Positions 42,288 through 48,278 of a DNA stretch of 64,000 nt are shown here, piece after piece. The notes beneath the pieces are model-generated. The model was not told where the DNA came from and made no database searches. It worked only from the letters and a program-made list of their open reading frames with translations. The stretch comes from Dehalococcoidia bacterium (lineage in GTDB: Bacteria > Chloroflexota > Dehalococcoidia > DSTF01 > JALHUB01), in assembly GCA_030018455.1 (NCBI GenBank), contig JASEFU010000001.1, positions 311,545 to 375,544 of the forward strand. Direction: 5' to 3'. Numbering within the stretch: position 1 is the first letter of the stretch; every line of letters begins with the position of its first letter. Made by a program: the position numbers and the translations under genes.

Positions 42288-42874
42288 CCGCCGCTCTCTT
42301 CCGCGGGTGCGCCCATCGACTCGACGAGGCCGGCCATGAGCCGCTGCGCGCGGACGTGGTTAAAGATGTCGCAGAGGCACATGCGGCGCATCTCCTGACA
42401 GGCTTCTTCGAGGCTCGTGTCGCCGTCGCGCACCTTCTCCGCCAGGCGCGTCACAAGGGCGGGCGCGACGAGGGCGTGGCCGCACATGGTCGTTATCTCC
42501 AGCACCTGCGGGCGCGGCAGCTTCTCACGCTTTCCCCAGAAGCCGAGCGAATGGTTGACGGTGTGGGCCTTCGTGCCCGCGCGCCGGCAGCAGTCGGCGA
42601 CCTCATCGAACAGGCCGGCGACGACGACGCTGTGTCCCAGCCCGGCGTCGGTGAGCTCCTTGAGGGCCGCCTCCATGTTTTCCCGCCGGTCGAAGACGAA
42701 GATGTGCCAGGCTTTGGGGCGGTCGGCGTTGACGGCGCCGTGACGGGCGCAGATCTCCTTGAAGCGCTCGACCTTTTCCATTACGTGCGGCGGACCGCGA
42801 TAGGGCAACGAGAGGATGACCCAGTCGTCGCGGAGGCTTTCGCGGCTGCCCTGGCGATGGTTGGTGTGCGTCAT
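42284..42874 (-). CDS. Conserved Cys-rich protein of unknown function
   Basis: This 196-residue protein begins with a flexible tail and a core (WVILSLPYRGPPHVMEKVERFKEICARHGAV) that resembles an alpha/beta fold. It has an FVFDRRENMEAALKELTDAGLGHSVVVAGLF segment, a CC pair in EVADCCRRAG, a TMCGHALVAPALV motif and a CQEMRRMCLCDIFNHVRAQRL C-terminus. That distribution of Cys and His is consistent with a metal or Fe-S site. It lies 18 bases downstream of isocitrate dehydrogenase and overlaps the ferredoxin-like gene by four bases. I recognise no family. Confidence 0.7.
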   Translation of the reverse strand: MTHTNHRQGSRESLRDDWVILSLPYRGPPHVMEKVERFKEICARHGAVNADRPKAWHIFVFDRRENMEAALKELTDAGLGHSVVVAGLFDEVADCCRRAGTKAHTVNHSLGFWGKREKLPRPQVLEITTMCGHALVAPALVTRLAEKVRDGDTSLEEACQEMRRMCLCDIFNHVRAQRLMAGLVESMGAPAEESGG

Positions 42875-42892
42875 GGATGAAGGCGGACGGGA

Positions 42893-44143
42893 TCAGCGCC
42901 CGGTCTCGAGGAGCGAGGGCCGGAGCGAGAGGAGGCCGGCCTTTGCCTGCTCCTGGTAGTCCTGCCACCTCTTCTCGAGATCGGACTCGCGCAGGGTGTC
43001 GAGAAGGTAGTCGGTGAACTCGGCGCCGGTCACGCCCGTCGGGCGGCCGGTAATGACGAGCTTCTTTTCGAAGCTGTCGCAGACGTCGAGCGCCATCTCC
43101 AGCCGCTTACTTCTATCGACGAAACCGATGTGGCTCAGCAGCATGGCGCCGGCGCGGATGAGACCGCTGGGGTCGGCGTAGTGGGCGCGCCCTTCCTCTA
43201 CCATGCGGGGCGCGCTGCCGTGAATGGCCTCGAACATTGCGTAGTGCTTGCCGATGTTGGCGCTGCCGGCCGTGCCCACGCCGCCCTTAAGCTCGGCGGC
43301 CTCGTCGGTGAGGATGTCGCCGTAGAGATTGGGCAGCACGAAGACGCGGAAGGCGGCGCGCCGCTTCGGATCGACGAGCTTAGCCGGTATTATGTCAATA
43401 TACCAGTCGTCCCACTCCACCTCCGGGTAGTCCTGCGCCACTATGCGCGCCATGTCGAGGAAGCGGCCGTCGGTCGTCTTTATCACGTTGGCCTTGGTGA
43501 CGACGGTCAGGCGGTTGATGCCGTGCTTGCGCGCGTAGTCAAACGCCAGGCGGATGATGCGCTCGCTCCCCTGAAGGGTGGCGACGGTGAAATCGATGGC
43601 GATGTCGGGGGTGACGTGAATGCCGCGGCTGCCGAGGACGTACGAGCCCTCAGTGTTCTCGCGGAAGAAGACCCAGTCGATTCCCTGCGAGGGGATGGAA
43701 ACGGGCCGCACGTTGGCGAAGAGGTCGAGGGCGCGGCGCATTGCGACGTTAGCGCTTTCGATGTTGGGCCAGGGGTCGCCGGCGCGAGGCGTCGTCGTCG
43801 GGCCTTTGAGGATGACGTGGCACTGCTGGAGCTCGTCGAGCACCTCATCAGGGATGGCCTGGAGGCGGGCAGCGCGGTTCTCGATGGTGAGCCCTTCGAT
43901 GACTCTGAAGACTATCTTGCCGCTGTTCAGCTCGGCGCGGAGGAGGTTTTCGAGGACGCGTTGCGTTTGCTCCGAGATGTAAGGCCCGATCCCGTCGCCG
44001 CCGCACACGCCGATGACGAGGGGCCGCAGGGTGGAGTAGTCGGTCCACTCCTCCTGGTCCTTCATCCTCTGCACGCGCTCGATCTGCTCTCTGATGATCG
44101 CTTCCAGGTGTGCTTTTGCTCGCTCGATCTCTTGTTCGTGCAT
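42893..44143 (-). CDS. Isocitrate dehydrogenase family protein
   Basis: The ATG at 44143 is chosen because AGGAAGG precedes it; the open frame upstream runs through the tRNA region and is non-coding. The 416-residue protein belongs to the isocitrate/isopropylmalate dehydrogenase family: GVCGGDGIGPYISEQTQRVL, ANVAMRRALDLFANVRP (the Ser-x-Asn substrate site is SAN), FFRENTEGSYVLG, the VTKANVIKTTDGRF and PNLYGDILTDEAAELKGGVGTAGSANIG segments, and HGSAPRMVEEG. The SAN and LFANVRP features fit isocitrate dehydrogenase more than isopropylmalate dehydrogenase. Homoisocitrate dehydrogenase remains possible. It is the first gene of a three-gene operon. Confidence 0.88.
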   Translation of the reverse strand: MHEQEIERAKAHLEAIIREQIERVQRMKDQEEWTDYSTLRPLVIGVCGGDGIGPYISEQTQRVLENLLRAELNSGKIVFRVIEGLTIENRAARLQAIPDEVLDELQQCHVILKGPTTTPRAGDPWPNIESANVAMRRALDLFANVRPVSIPSQGIDWVFFRENTEGSYVLGSRGIHVTPDIAIDFTVATLQGSERIIRLAFDYARKHGINRLTVVTKANVIKTTDGRFLDMARIVAQDYPEVEWDDWYIDIIPAKLVDPKRRAAFRVFVLPNLYGDILTDEAAELKGGVGTAGSANIGKHYAMFEAIHGSAPRMVEEGRAHYADPSGLIRAGAMLLSHIGFVDRSKRLEMALDVCDSFEKKLVITGRPTGVTGAEFTDYLLDTLRESDLEKRWQDYQEQAKAGLLSLRPSLLETGR

Positions 44144-44196
44144 TTGCCTTCCTGCCGAATAGTACTGACGGGGGTCAAAGAACGTGCGGTTATCTG

Positions 44197-44226
44197 AGTA
44201 TAGCAGCCGCCGCCGTAAGCGGTCAA
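44197..44226 (-). promoter_or_regulatory. Promoter of the isocitrate dehydrogenase operon
   Basis: On the minus strand, TTGACC (44221-44226) and TATACT (44197-44202) are separated by 18 bases. The leader to the ATG at 44143 would be about 47 bases. The promoter lies downstream of the tRNA-Met pair, so the operon is transcribed independently of the tRNA. Confidence 0.65.
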
Positions 44227-44311
44227 CGAGGAAATACCGGTGGCTGTTCCCGAAGGATCGGACCGCTGTCCGCCTGTCGAGGTGGTGCTCGGAGTGGCCT
44301 GTAAAAACAAG

Positions 44312-44401
44312 TGGTGGCAGCGGAGGCCTGCCTGCCGGTAGGCGGGGATTCGAACCCTCCACAGGCGGGCAGGCCCACGACCAAGGGCTTATGAGTCCCC
44401 T
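44312..44401 (-). pseudogene. Degenerate tRNA-Met copy with palindromic inserts
   Basis: The 3' half of the tRNA-Met at 44440-44514 is repeated here: the anticodon loop CTCATAA, the variable region, the T-loop TTCGAAT, the acceptor CGCTGCC and the CCA all match. The 5' part is missing, replaced by GC-rich palindromic sequence (44402-44425). The two strands of the T stem are interrupted by inserts at 44327-44346 (CCTGCCTGCCGGTAGGCGGG) and 44358-44376, which are partly complementary to each other, so the T arm could fold as a long hairpin. It cannot make a functional tRNA. Confidence 0.8.
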
Positions 44402-44439
44402 CCCGCCTCCGGCGGATACGCCGCCAATCGAGAAGACAG

Positions 44440-44514
44440 TGGTGGCAGCGGAGGGATTCGAACCCACGACCAAGGGCTTATGAGTCCCCTGCTCTACCAC
44501 TGAGCTACGCTGCC
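44440..44514 (-). tRNA. tRNA-Met-like (anticodon CAU)
   Basis: The 75-base gene has acceptor GGCAGCG/CGCTGCC, D stem GCTC/GAGC, loop CTCATAA with anticodon CAT, T-loop TTCGAAT, discriminator A and an encoded CCA. Two mismatches are visible: A31 with G39 in the anticodon stem and T50 with T64 in the T stem. The loop matches elongator tRNA-Met; a tRNA-Ile2 with modified C34 has the same anticodon and cannot be excluded. No 5' CCC/initiator features are seen. Confidence 0.85.
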
Positions 44515-44525
44515 ACTCACCGATC

Positions 44526-44555
44526 ATCGTAGCTTACGACCTAAACAGGTGTCAA
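44526..44555 (-). promoter_or_regulatory. Promoter of tRNA-Met
   Basis: On the minus strand, TTGACA (44550-44555) and TACGAT (44526-44531) are 18 bases apart, ending about 11 bases before the tRNA. It overlaps the divergent upstream region of pabB. Confidence 0.7.
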
Positions 44556-44568
44556 CAAGCCGCACCGC

Positions 44569-44577
44569 TGATAAAAT
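44569..44577 (+). promoter_or_regulatory. Extended -10 (TGATAAAAT) of pabB
   Basis: TGA directly before TAAAAT forms an extended -10, and transcription would begin near 44584, 24 bases before the pabB ATG. No good -35 is present, as is common for extended -10 promoters. The same hexamer and TGA occur upstream of the Xer gene at 53101-53109. Confidence 0.5.
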
Positions 44578-44607
44578 GACCCTTGATGCCCTGATGAGCG
44601 GCCTATC

Positions 44608-45894
44608 ATGACCACAGCCCCAATAGGTTACACCATCACCAGCGACGCCGTCGCCGAGGCCTGCCGCGAGCCCTACGGCTTCTGGCTCGATAGCGCCCTC
44701 GTCCACCCTCTCCTCGGACGTGTTTCGATTTACGGGCGGCGGCCCTACCTCGTCGTTCGCGCGAAGGGGCGCGCCGTTGAAGTGGAACGCGGGGGCGCCG
44801 TCTCGCGATGGGAGGCGAACCCATTCGAGGCGCTGCGCCGGCTGCTTCGCGAGAGCCCACCTCCACCCGGCGGCGGCGTGGTCGGCTACTTCGGCTACGA
44901 CCTCAATAAGCAGATCGAGCGCCTGCCCAACACAGCGCGGGACGACCTGCAGATCCCCGACCTTTACCTCGCCTTCTATGAGGAGATCACACGGTACGAC
45001 TGCCGCCTCACGTCGCCGCCCCCCGACGGACGGCCCGGCACCGCAGGCGGCGCGCCGCGCTTCCAGGCGCTGGGATCGACGTTTACTCGCAAGGGCTACT
45101 GCGACGCCGTCGAACGCGCCCTCGAATACATCCGCGCGGGCGACATCTACCAGGTGAACCTGTCGCAGCGCTTCCACGCCCCGCTGCCCTGCGAGCCGTT
45201 CGACCTCTATCTGCGCCTGCGCGAGGTCAACCCGGCGCCCTTCGCCGCCTACCTCAACTTCCCCGACCTGCAGGTGCTCAGCGCCTCGCCGGAACGGTTC
45301 CTCCGCTTCGACCCGGCGACCCGGGCGGTGCAGACGCGCCCCATCAAGGGGACGCGCCCCCGCGGGGCCACGCCCGAGCAAGACGCCGCCCTCGCGCGCG
45401 AGCTCGTGAACAGCGAGAAGGACATGGCCGAGAACGTCATGATCGTCGACGTGGAGCGCAACGACCTCGGCCGCGTCGCCGAGATTGGGTCGGTGCGCGT
45501 GCCCCACCTGGCGGCGCTCGAGGAGTTCGCGACCGTCTTTCACCTGACGACAACGGTCGAGGCGCGCCTGCGCCCCGAGTGCGACGCCGTCGACCTCCTG
45601 CTCGCGACGTTCCCCAGCGGCTCGATCACCGGCGCGCCCAAGATCCGCGCCATGGAGATCATCGACGAGCTGGAGCCCATCAGCCGGGGCGTCTATACCG
45701 GCGCCATCGGCTGGATCGGCGGCGACGGCTCGCTCGACCTGAACATCGTCATCAGGACGATGGTGGTGAAGGACGGCGTGGCGTACTTCAATGCCGGCGG
45801 CGGGATCGTCGCCGACTCCGACCCGGAGACGGAGTACGAGGAGACGCTGCACAAGGCGCGGGCGCTGGCGCAGGCCGTGCTGTCGGCGGAGTAG
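44608..45894 (+). CDS. pabB: Aminodeoxychorismate synthase component I (PabB)
   Basis: This 428-residue chorismate-utilising enzyme lacks the fused PabA/TrpG amidotransferase and the C-terminal PabC domain. Its landmarks include GGGVVGYFGYDLNKQIERLPN, a core YCDAVERALEYIRAGDIYQVNLSQRF, then RPIKGTRPRG, NEKDMAENVMIVDVERNDLGR with the Glu and Asp metal ligands, FPSGSITGAPKIRAMEIIDELE and RTMVVKDGVAYFNAGGGIV. PIKGT is typical of PabB; the Thr-Pro of anthranilate synthase differs. It would make 4-amino-4-deoxychorismate for folate synthesis, with the lyase gene pabC on the same strand nearby. TrpE remains an outside possibility. Confidence 0.9.
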   Translation: MTTAPIGYTITSDAVAEACREPYGFWLDSALVHPLLGRVSIYGRRPYLVVRAKGRAVEVERGGAVSRWEANPFEALRRLLRESPPPPGGGVVGYFGYDLNKQIERLPNTARDDLQIPDLYLAFYEEITRYDCRLTSPPPDGRPGTAGGAPRFQALGSTFTRKGYCDAVERALEYIRAGDIYQVNLSQRFHAPLPCEPFDLYLRLREVNPAPFAAYLNFPDLQVLSASPERFLRFDPATRAVQTRPIKGTRPRGATPEQDAALARELVNSEKDMAENVMIVDVERNDLGRVAEIGSVRVPHLAALEEFATVFHLTTTVEARLRPECDAVDLLLATFPSGSITGAPKIRAMEIIDELEPISRGVYTGAIGWIGGDGSLDLNIVIRTMVVKDGVAYFNAGGGIVADSDPETEYEETLHKARALAQAVLSAE

Positions 45895-45918
45895 TAAGGA
45901 CTGATTCGCTGCGGTGCG

Positions 45919-46299
45919 TCAGATCCGCTCCCTGAACTCCACACCTCCAGTCACAGTGAAGGGGAAGAACTCGGTGATAGCGCCCGGCATGTTTGTAGCC
46001 CCAACGCGCACCGTGATTTCCGCCTCCACCTCGCCCCTTGAACTGAAACCTATGAAAGTGAGTTGCATACCCTGCCGAACCGCATGGAGAAGTTCCACCG
46101 GCCCTCCTCCGGTAAGTACGAAATGCCCTGAGGCGCCGGGCAAGCACTCACACACCACCTGTGCCAGGTTTTTCTCTGCCTCCTCGTAAGGTCGCTTTAC
46201 GTTGAAGCACCATTCGTCACCTTTCTTGATCTTCGCCAGCTCCTGCCCCTCCAGCGACACTGAGCCTCCCAGGATACTCAGCCAAGGCATCTCTTCCAT
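45919..46299 (-). CDS. Uncharacterised 126-residue protein
   Basis: The ATG follows GAGGGAGGAGACAC, a strong ribosome site, so the frame is credible even though it is short. The protein has a central GDEWCFNVKRPYEEAEKNLAQVVCECLPG segment with three Cys, a LTGGGPVELLHAVRQGMQLTFIGFSS part and a C-terminal FPFTVTGGVEF strand. No signal peptide or membrane helix is present. It is oriented against the pab genes on either side, with its own promoter at 46339-46367 and an inverted repeat in the leader. I recognise no family. Confidence 0.65.
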   Translation of the reverse strand: MEEMPWLSILGGSVSLEGQELAKIKKGDEWCFNVKRPYEEAEKNLAQVVCECLPGASGHFVLTGGGPVELLHAVRQGMQLTFIGFSSRGEVEAEITVRVGATNMPGAITEFFPFTVTGGVEFRERI

Positions 46300-46312
46300 G
46301 TGTCTCCTCCCT

Positions 46313-46331
46313 CTCAGGCTTGAAACCTGAG
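46313..46331. promoter_or_regulatory. Inverted repeat at the transcript start of the 45919 gene
   Basis: CTCAGG (46313-46318) and CCTGAG (46326-46331) pair around a seven-base loop, placed exactly where the transcript from the 46339-46367 promoter would begin. It could be an operator or leader hairpin. Confidence 0.4.
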
Positions 46332-46338
46332 TACGGCC

Positions 46339-46367
46339 AGCATAGACGCCAGATGATGTGTCGTCAA
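46339..46367 (-). promoter_or_regulatory. Promoter of the 126-residue protein gene
   Basis: On the minus strand, TTGACG (46362-46367) and TATGCT (46339-46344) are separated by 17 bases. The leader would be about 33 bases, and the site lies between divergent genes (45919 minus and 46440 plus). Confidence 0.65.
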
Positions 46368-46439
46368 CACATATATCTCATAATCGACGCGAGTCTTGAG
46401 GGCTGGAACGCTCAGGCTCGCCCTCTGTATGATCACTGC

Positions 46440-47291
46440 ATGCGGTACGCGTATGTTAACGGGCGCCTAATCAGCATGTCTGAAGCGGTAGTGTGGGCAT
46501 TCGACCGCGGGCTGCTGCACGGCTACGGGCTTTTCGAGACCATGCGCTCTTACGGCGGCCGCGTCTTCCGCCTCGAGCAGCACTACCGCCGTCTCACCGA
46601 GGGCGCGTCGACCATCCGCCTTGAGCTTCCGCTGTCGCTCGAAGAGTTGCGTTCGGCAATCGACGCTCTGCTGGAGCGCAACGTCCTGCCCGACGCCCGC
46701 ATCCGTCTGACCGTGACCGCAGGGCCTGTCCCGGAAGCAGGAGAGGCGCGTCCGACGATCATGCTGTTCGCGACGCCGCTCACCGATTATCCGCCGGAGC
46801 TTTACGAACGGGGCATGTCGGCGGTGACGAGCGCGATCCGCCGCAACGAGATGTCGCCGCTGAGCGGGGTGAAGTCGCTGAACTATCTCGACAACCTGCT
46901 GGCGCGCGAGGAGGCGCTCCGTCGCGGCGCCGACCACGCGATACTGCTCAACACGCGGGGACTCGTGGCCGAAGGCAGTTCCAGCAACGTCTTCGTCGTG
47001 GACGGCGAGACGCTGCTGACGCCCGACCTTGCGTCGGGGGCGCTGCCGGGGATAACGCGGGCGGTCGTGATCGAGATCGCGCCGCAGGCAGGGCTGGCGG
47101 TGCGGGAGACCCGGATGGCGCCGGAGACGCTATCGGGCGCGGAGGAGGCGTTCCTGACCGGCTCCGTCATGGGGGTCATGCCGCTGACGCGGCTCGACGG
47201 CGCGCCCATCGGCAGCGGCCGTCCGGGGCCGAAGACCGCGCTCCTACGCCGCCTGTACAGCGACCTCGTGGAGCGGGAAACGGCGCAGTAG
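46440..47291 (+). CDS. pabC: PLP aminotransferase class IV, probably aminodeoxychorismate lyase (PabC)
   Basis: The ATG at 46440 gives a 283-residue fold-type IV PLP enzyme; upstream codons look non-coding. It opens with YAYVNGRLISMSEAVVWAFDRGLLHGYGLFETMR, has the catalytic Lys145 in SGVKSLNYLDNLLAREEALR, and PLP-binding EGSSSNVFVV, then LPGITRAVVIEIA and AFLTGSVMGVMPL. The family also holds branched-chain and D-amino-acid aminotransferases, but proximity to pabB favours the lyase that makes 4-aminobenzoate. A TATGAT at 46427-46432 ends only eight bases before the ATG, so the mRNA may be leaderless or nearly so. Confidence 0.85.
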   Translation: MRYAYVNGRLISMSEAVVWAFDRGLLHGYGLFETMRSYGGRVFRLEQHYRRLTEGASTIRLELPLSLEELRSAIDALLERNVLPDARIRLTVTAGPVPEAGEARPTIMLFATPLTDYPPELYERGMSAVTSAIRRNEMSPLSGVKSLNYLDNLLAREEALRRGADHAILLNTRGLVAEGSSSNVFVVDGETLLTPDLASGALPGITRAVVIEIAPQAGLAVRETRMAPETLSGAEEAFLTGSVMGVMPLTRLDGAPIGSGRPGPKTALLRRLYSDLVERETAQ

Positions 47292-47341
47292 GGCGCCCTC
47301 GGCGCCGCTGCGCGCGCTACGGCCGAACCACCCGCGACAGA

Positions 47342-47755
47342 TCAGGCCGGCGGCACCTCCGACGTGCAGAACGCACAGCGGCGCGCCTCTGTCGGTATCT
47401 CGCTCAAGCATTCGGGACACTTCCGCAGCGTCGGGTCAGGAGCGGGCTCCCGCCGCGAGCGCGTGATCAGGGCGTTCACCGGCACGACGACGAAGAAGAA
47501 CACCGCCGCCGCGATCAGGAGAAAGGCGATCACCTGGTTGATGAAGTGTCCGTACCTGAAGACGCTGTTATTGATCGTGAAATCGAGTGCGGAGAAGTCC
47601 TGCTGACCGCCGATCGCGGCGATGAGCGGCGTTATGAAGTCCGCGACGAGCGCCGTCACCACTGCGCCGAACGCGGCCCCGATTACCACCGCCACTGCCA
47701 GATCGACCACGTTCCCGCGGAGCAAGAACTGCTTGAAGTCGTTGACGAGGTTCAT
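47342..47755 (-). CDS. mscL: Large-conductance mechanosensitive channel with zinc ribbon tail
   Basis: The ATG at 47755 follows AAGGAGGGTCAC. The 137-residue protein has the MscL plan: VNDFKQFLLRGNVVDLAVAVVIGAAFGAVVTALVADFITPLIAAIGG as the first helix, a periplasmic loop, the second helix INQVIAFLLIAAAVFFFVVVPVNAL and a cytosolic tail. MscL opens under membrane tension to release osmolytes. The tail continues beyond the usual helix into a CPECLSEIPTEARRCAFC zinc-ribbon motif, an extension seen in some high-GC Gram-positive and Chloroflexi relatives. It is convergent with pabC. Confidence 0.93.
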   Translation of the reverse strand: MNLVNDFKQFLLRGNVVDLAVAVVIGAAFGAVVTALVADFITPLIAAIGGQQDFSALDFTINNSVFRYGHFINQVIAFLLIAAAVFFFVVVPVNALITRSRREPAPDPTLRKCPECLSEIPTEARRCAFCTSEVPPA

Positions 47756-47857
47756 GTGACCCTCCTTGGCCGGATCCCGTCTGCGCGGGAATACTACTGC
47801 CGCCGGCGCGCCTCGGCAAGGGACCGCAAACAACGGGCCGCGAAAGAAATCGTCGGC

Positions 47858-48130
47858 CTACAGGATGTCGAACCAGATGAGGATGCCCATGAGGATGAAC
47901 AGCGCCGCCGCGCCGCGGTGAATAACGTCCTCCGGGAGCACCTGCGACACCCCCTGCCCCACGAGGGCGCCGATCGCCGTCACAAGCACGAGGGCGATCG
48001 CCGCCCCCAGGAAGATAGGTATCGGCGCCTTGTGACGCGCCACGAGGGTGAAGACGGCGAGCTGCGTCTTGTCGCCGAGCTCCGCCAGGAATAGAAGTCC
48101 GAAGGTGCTGAATAGCAGCCGGAGGTCCAT
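47858..48130 (-). CDS. Half-size GDT1/TMEM165 (UPF0016) membrane protein
   Basis: The ATG at 48130 follows GGAGAGG; an in-frame ATG seven codons earlier lacks a site. The 90-residue protein carries one copy of the family repeat: LLFSTFGLLFLAELGDKTQLAVFTLVARH with the ELGDKT motif, then two further helices. GDT1 proteins are Mn2+/Ca2+ exporters and usually have two repeats; half-size bacterial forms pair up, often as two adjacent genes. Only one is present here, so a homodimer is likely. It converges on mscL without overlap. Confidence 0.8.
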   Translation of the reverse strand: MDLRLLFSTFGLLFLAELGDKTQLAVFTLVARHKAPIPIFLGAAIALVLVTAIGALVGQGVSQVLPEDVIHRGAAALFILMGILIWFDIL

Positions 48131-48239
48131 TAGCCTCTCCTGTCTTTGCAATCGCCTGACGGTCGCGCTGCGAGCGGTCGAAGGCCCTTCGCAGGCTGCG
48201 AGAGTCTATTGTACAGGCAGCGCACCTTTGCGCTCACGC

Positions 48240-48269
48240 TTGAGAGGCCCTCTTCGGGGCGGATACAAT
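48240..48269 (+). promoter_or_regulatory. uvrC promoter
   Basis: TTGAGA (48240-48245) and TACAAT (48264-48269) are separated by 18 bases. The start would lie around 48276, only a few bases before the ATG at 48279. The transcript would be almost leaderless, which fits the weak ribosome-binding sequence. Confidence 0.6.
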
Positions 48270-48278
48270 GGTATCGAG

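Noticed and set aside
44144-44527. Open frame extending isocitrate dehydrogenase through the tRNA-Met region
   Set aside because: It runs across two tRNA-related sequences and a promoter; the ATG at 44143 has a ribosome site and starts the protein family region.
48048-48278. Upstream extension of uvrC
   Set aside because: It crosses the GDT1-type gene and the uvrC promoter; the conserved GIY-YIG domain begins just after the ATG at 48279.
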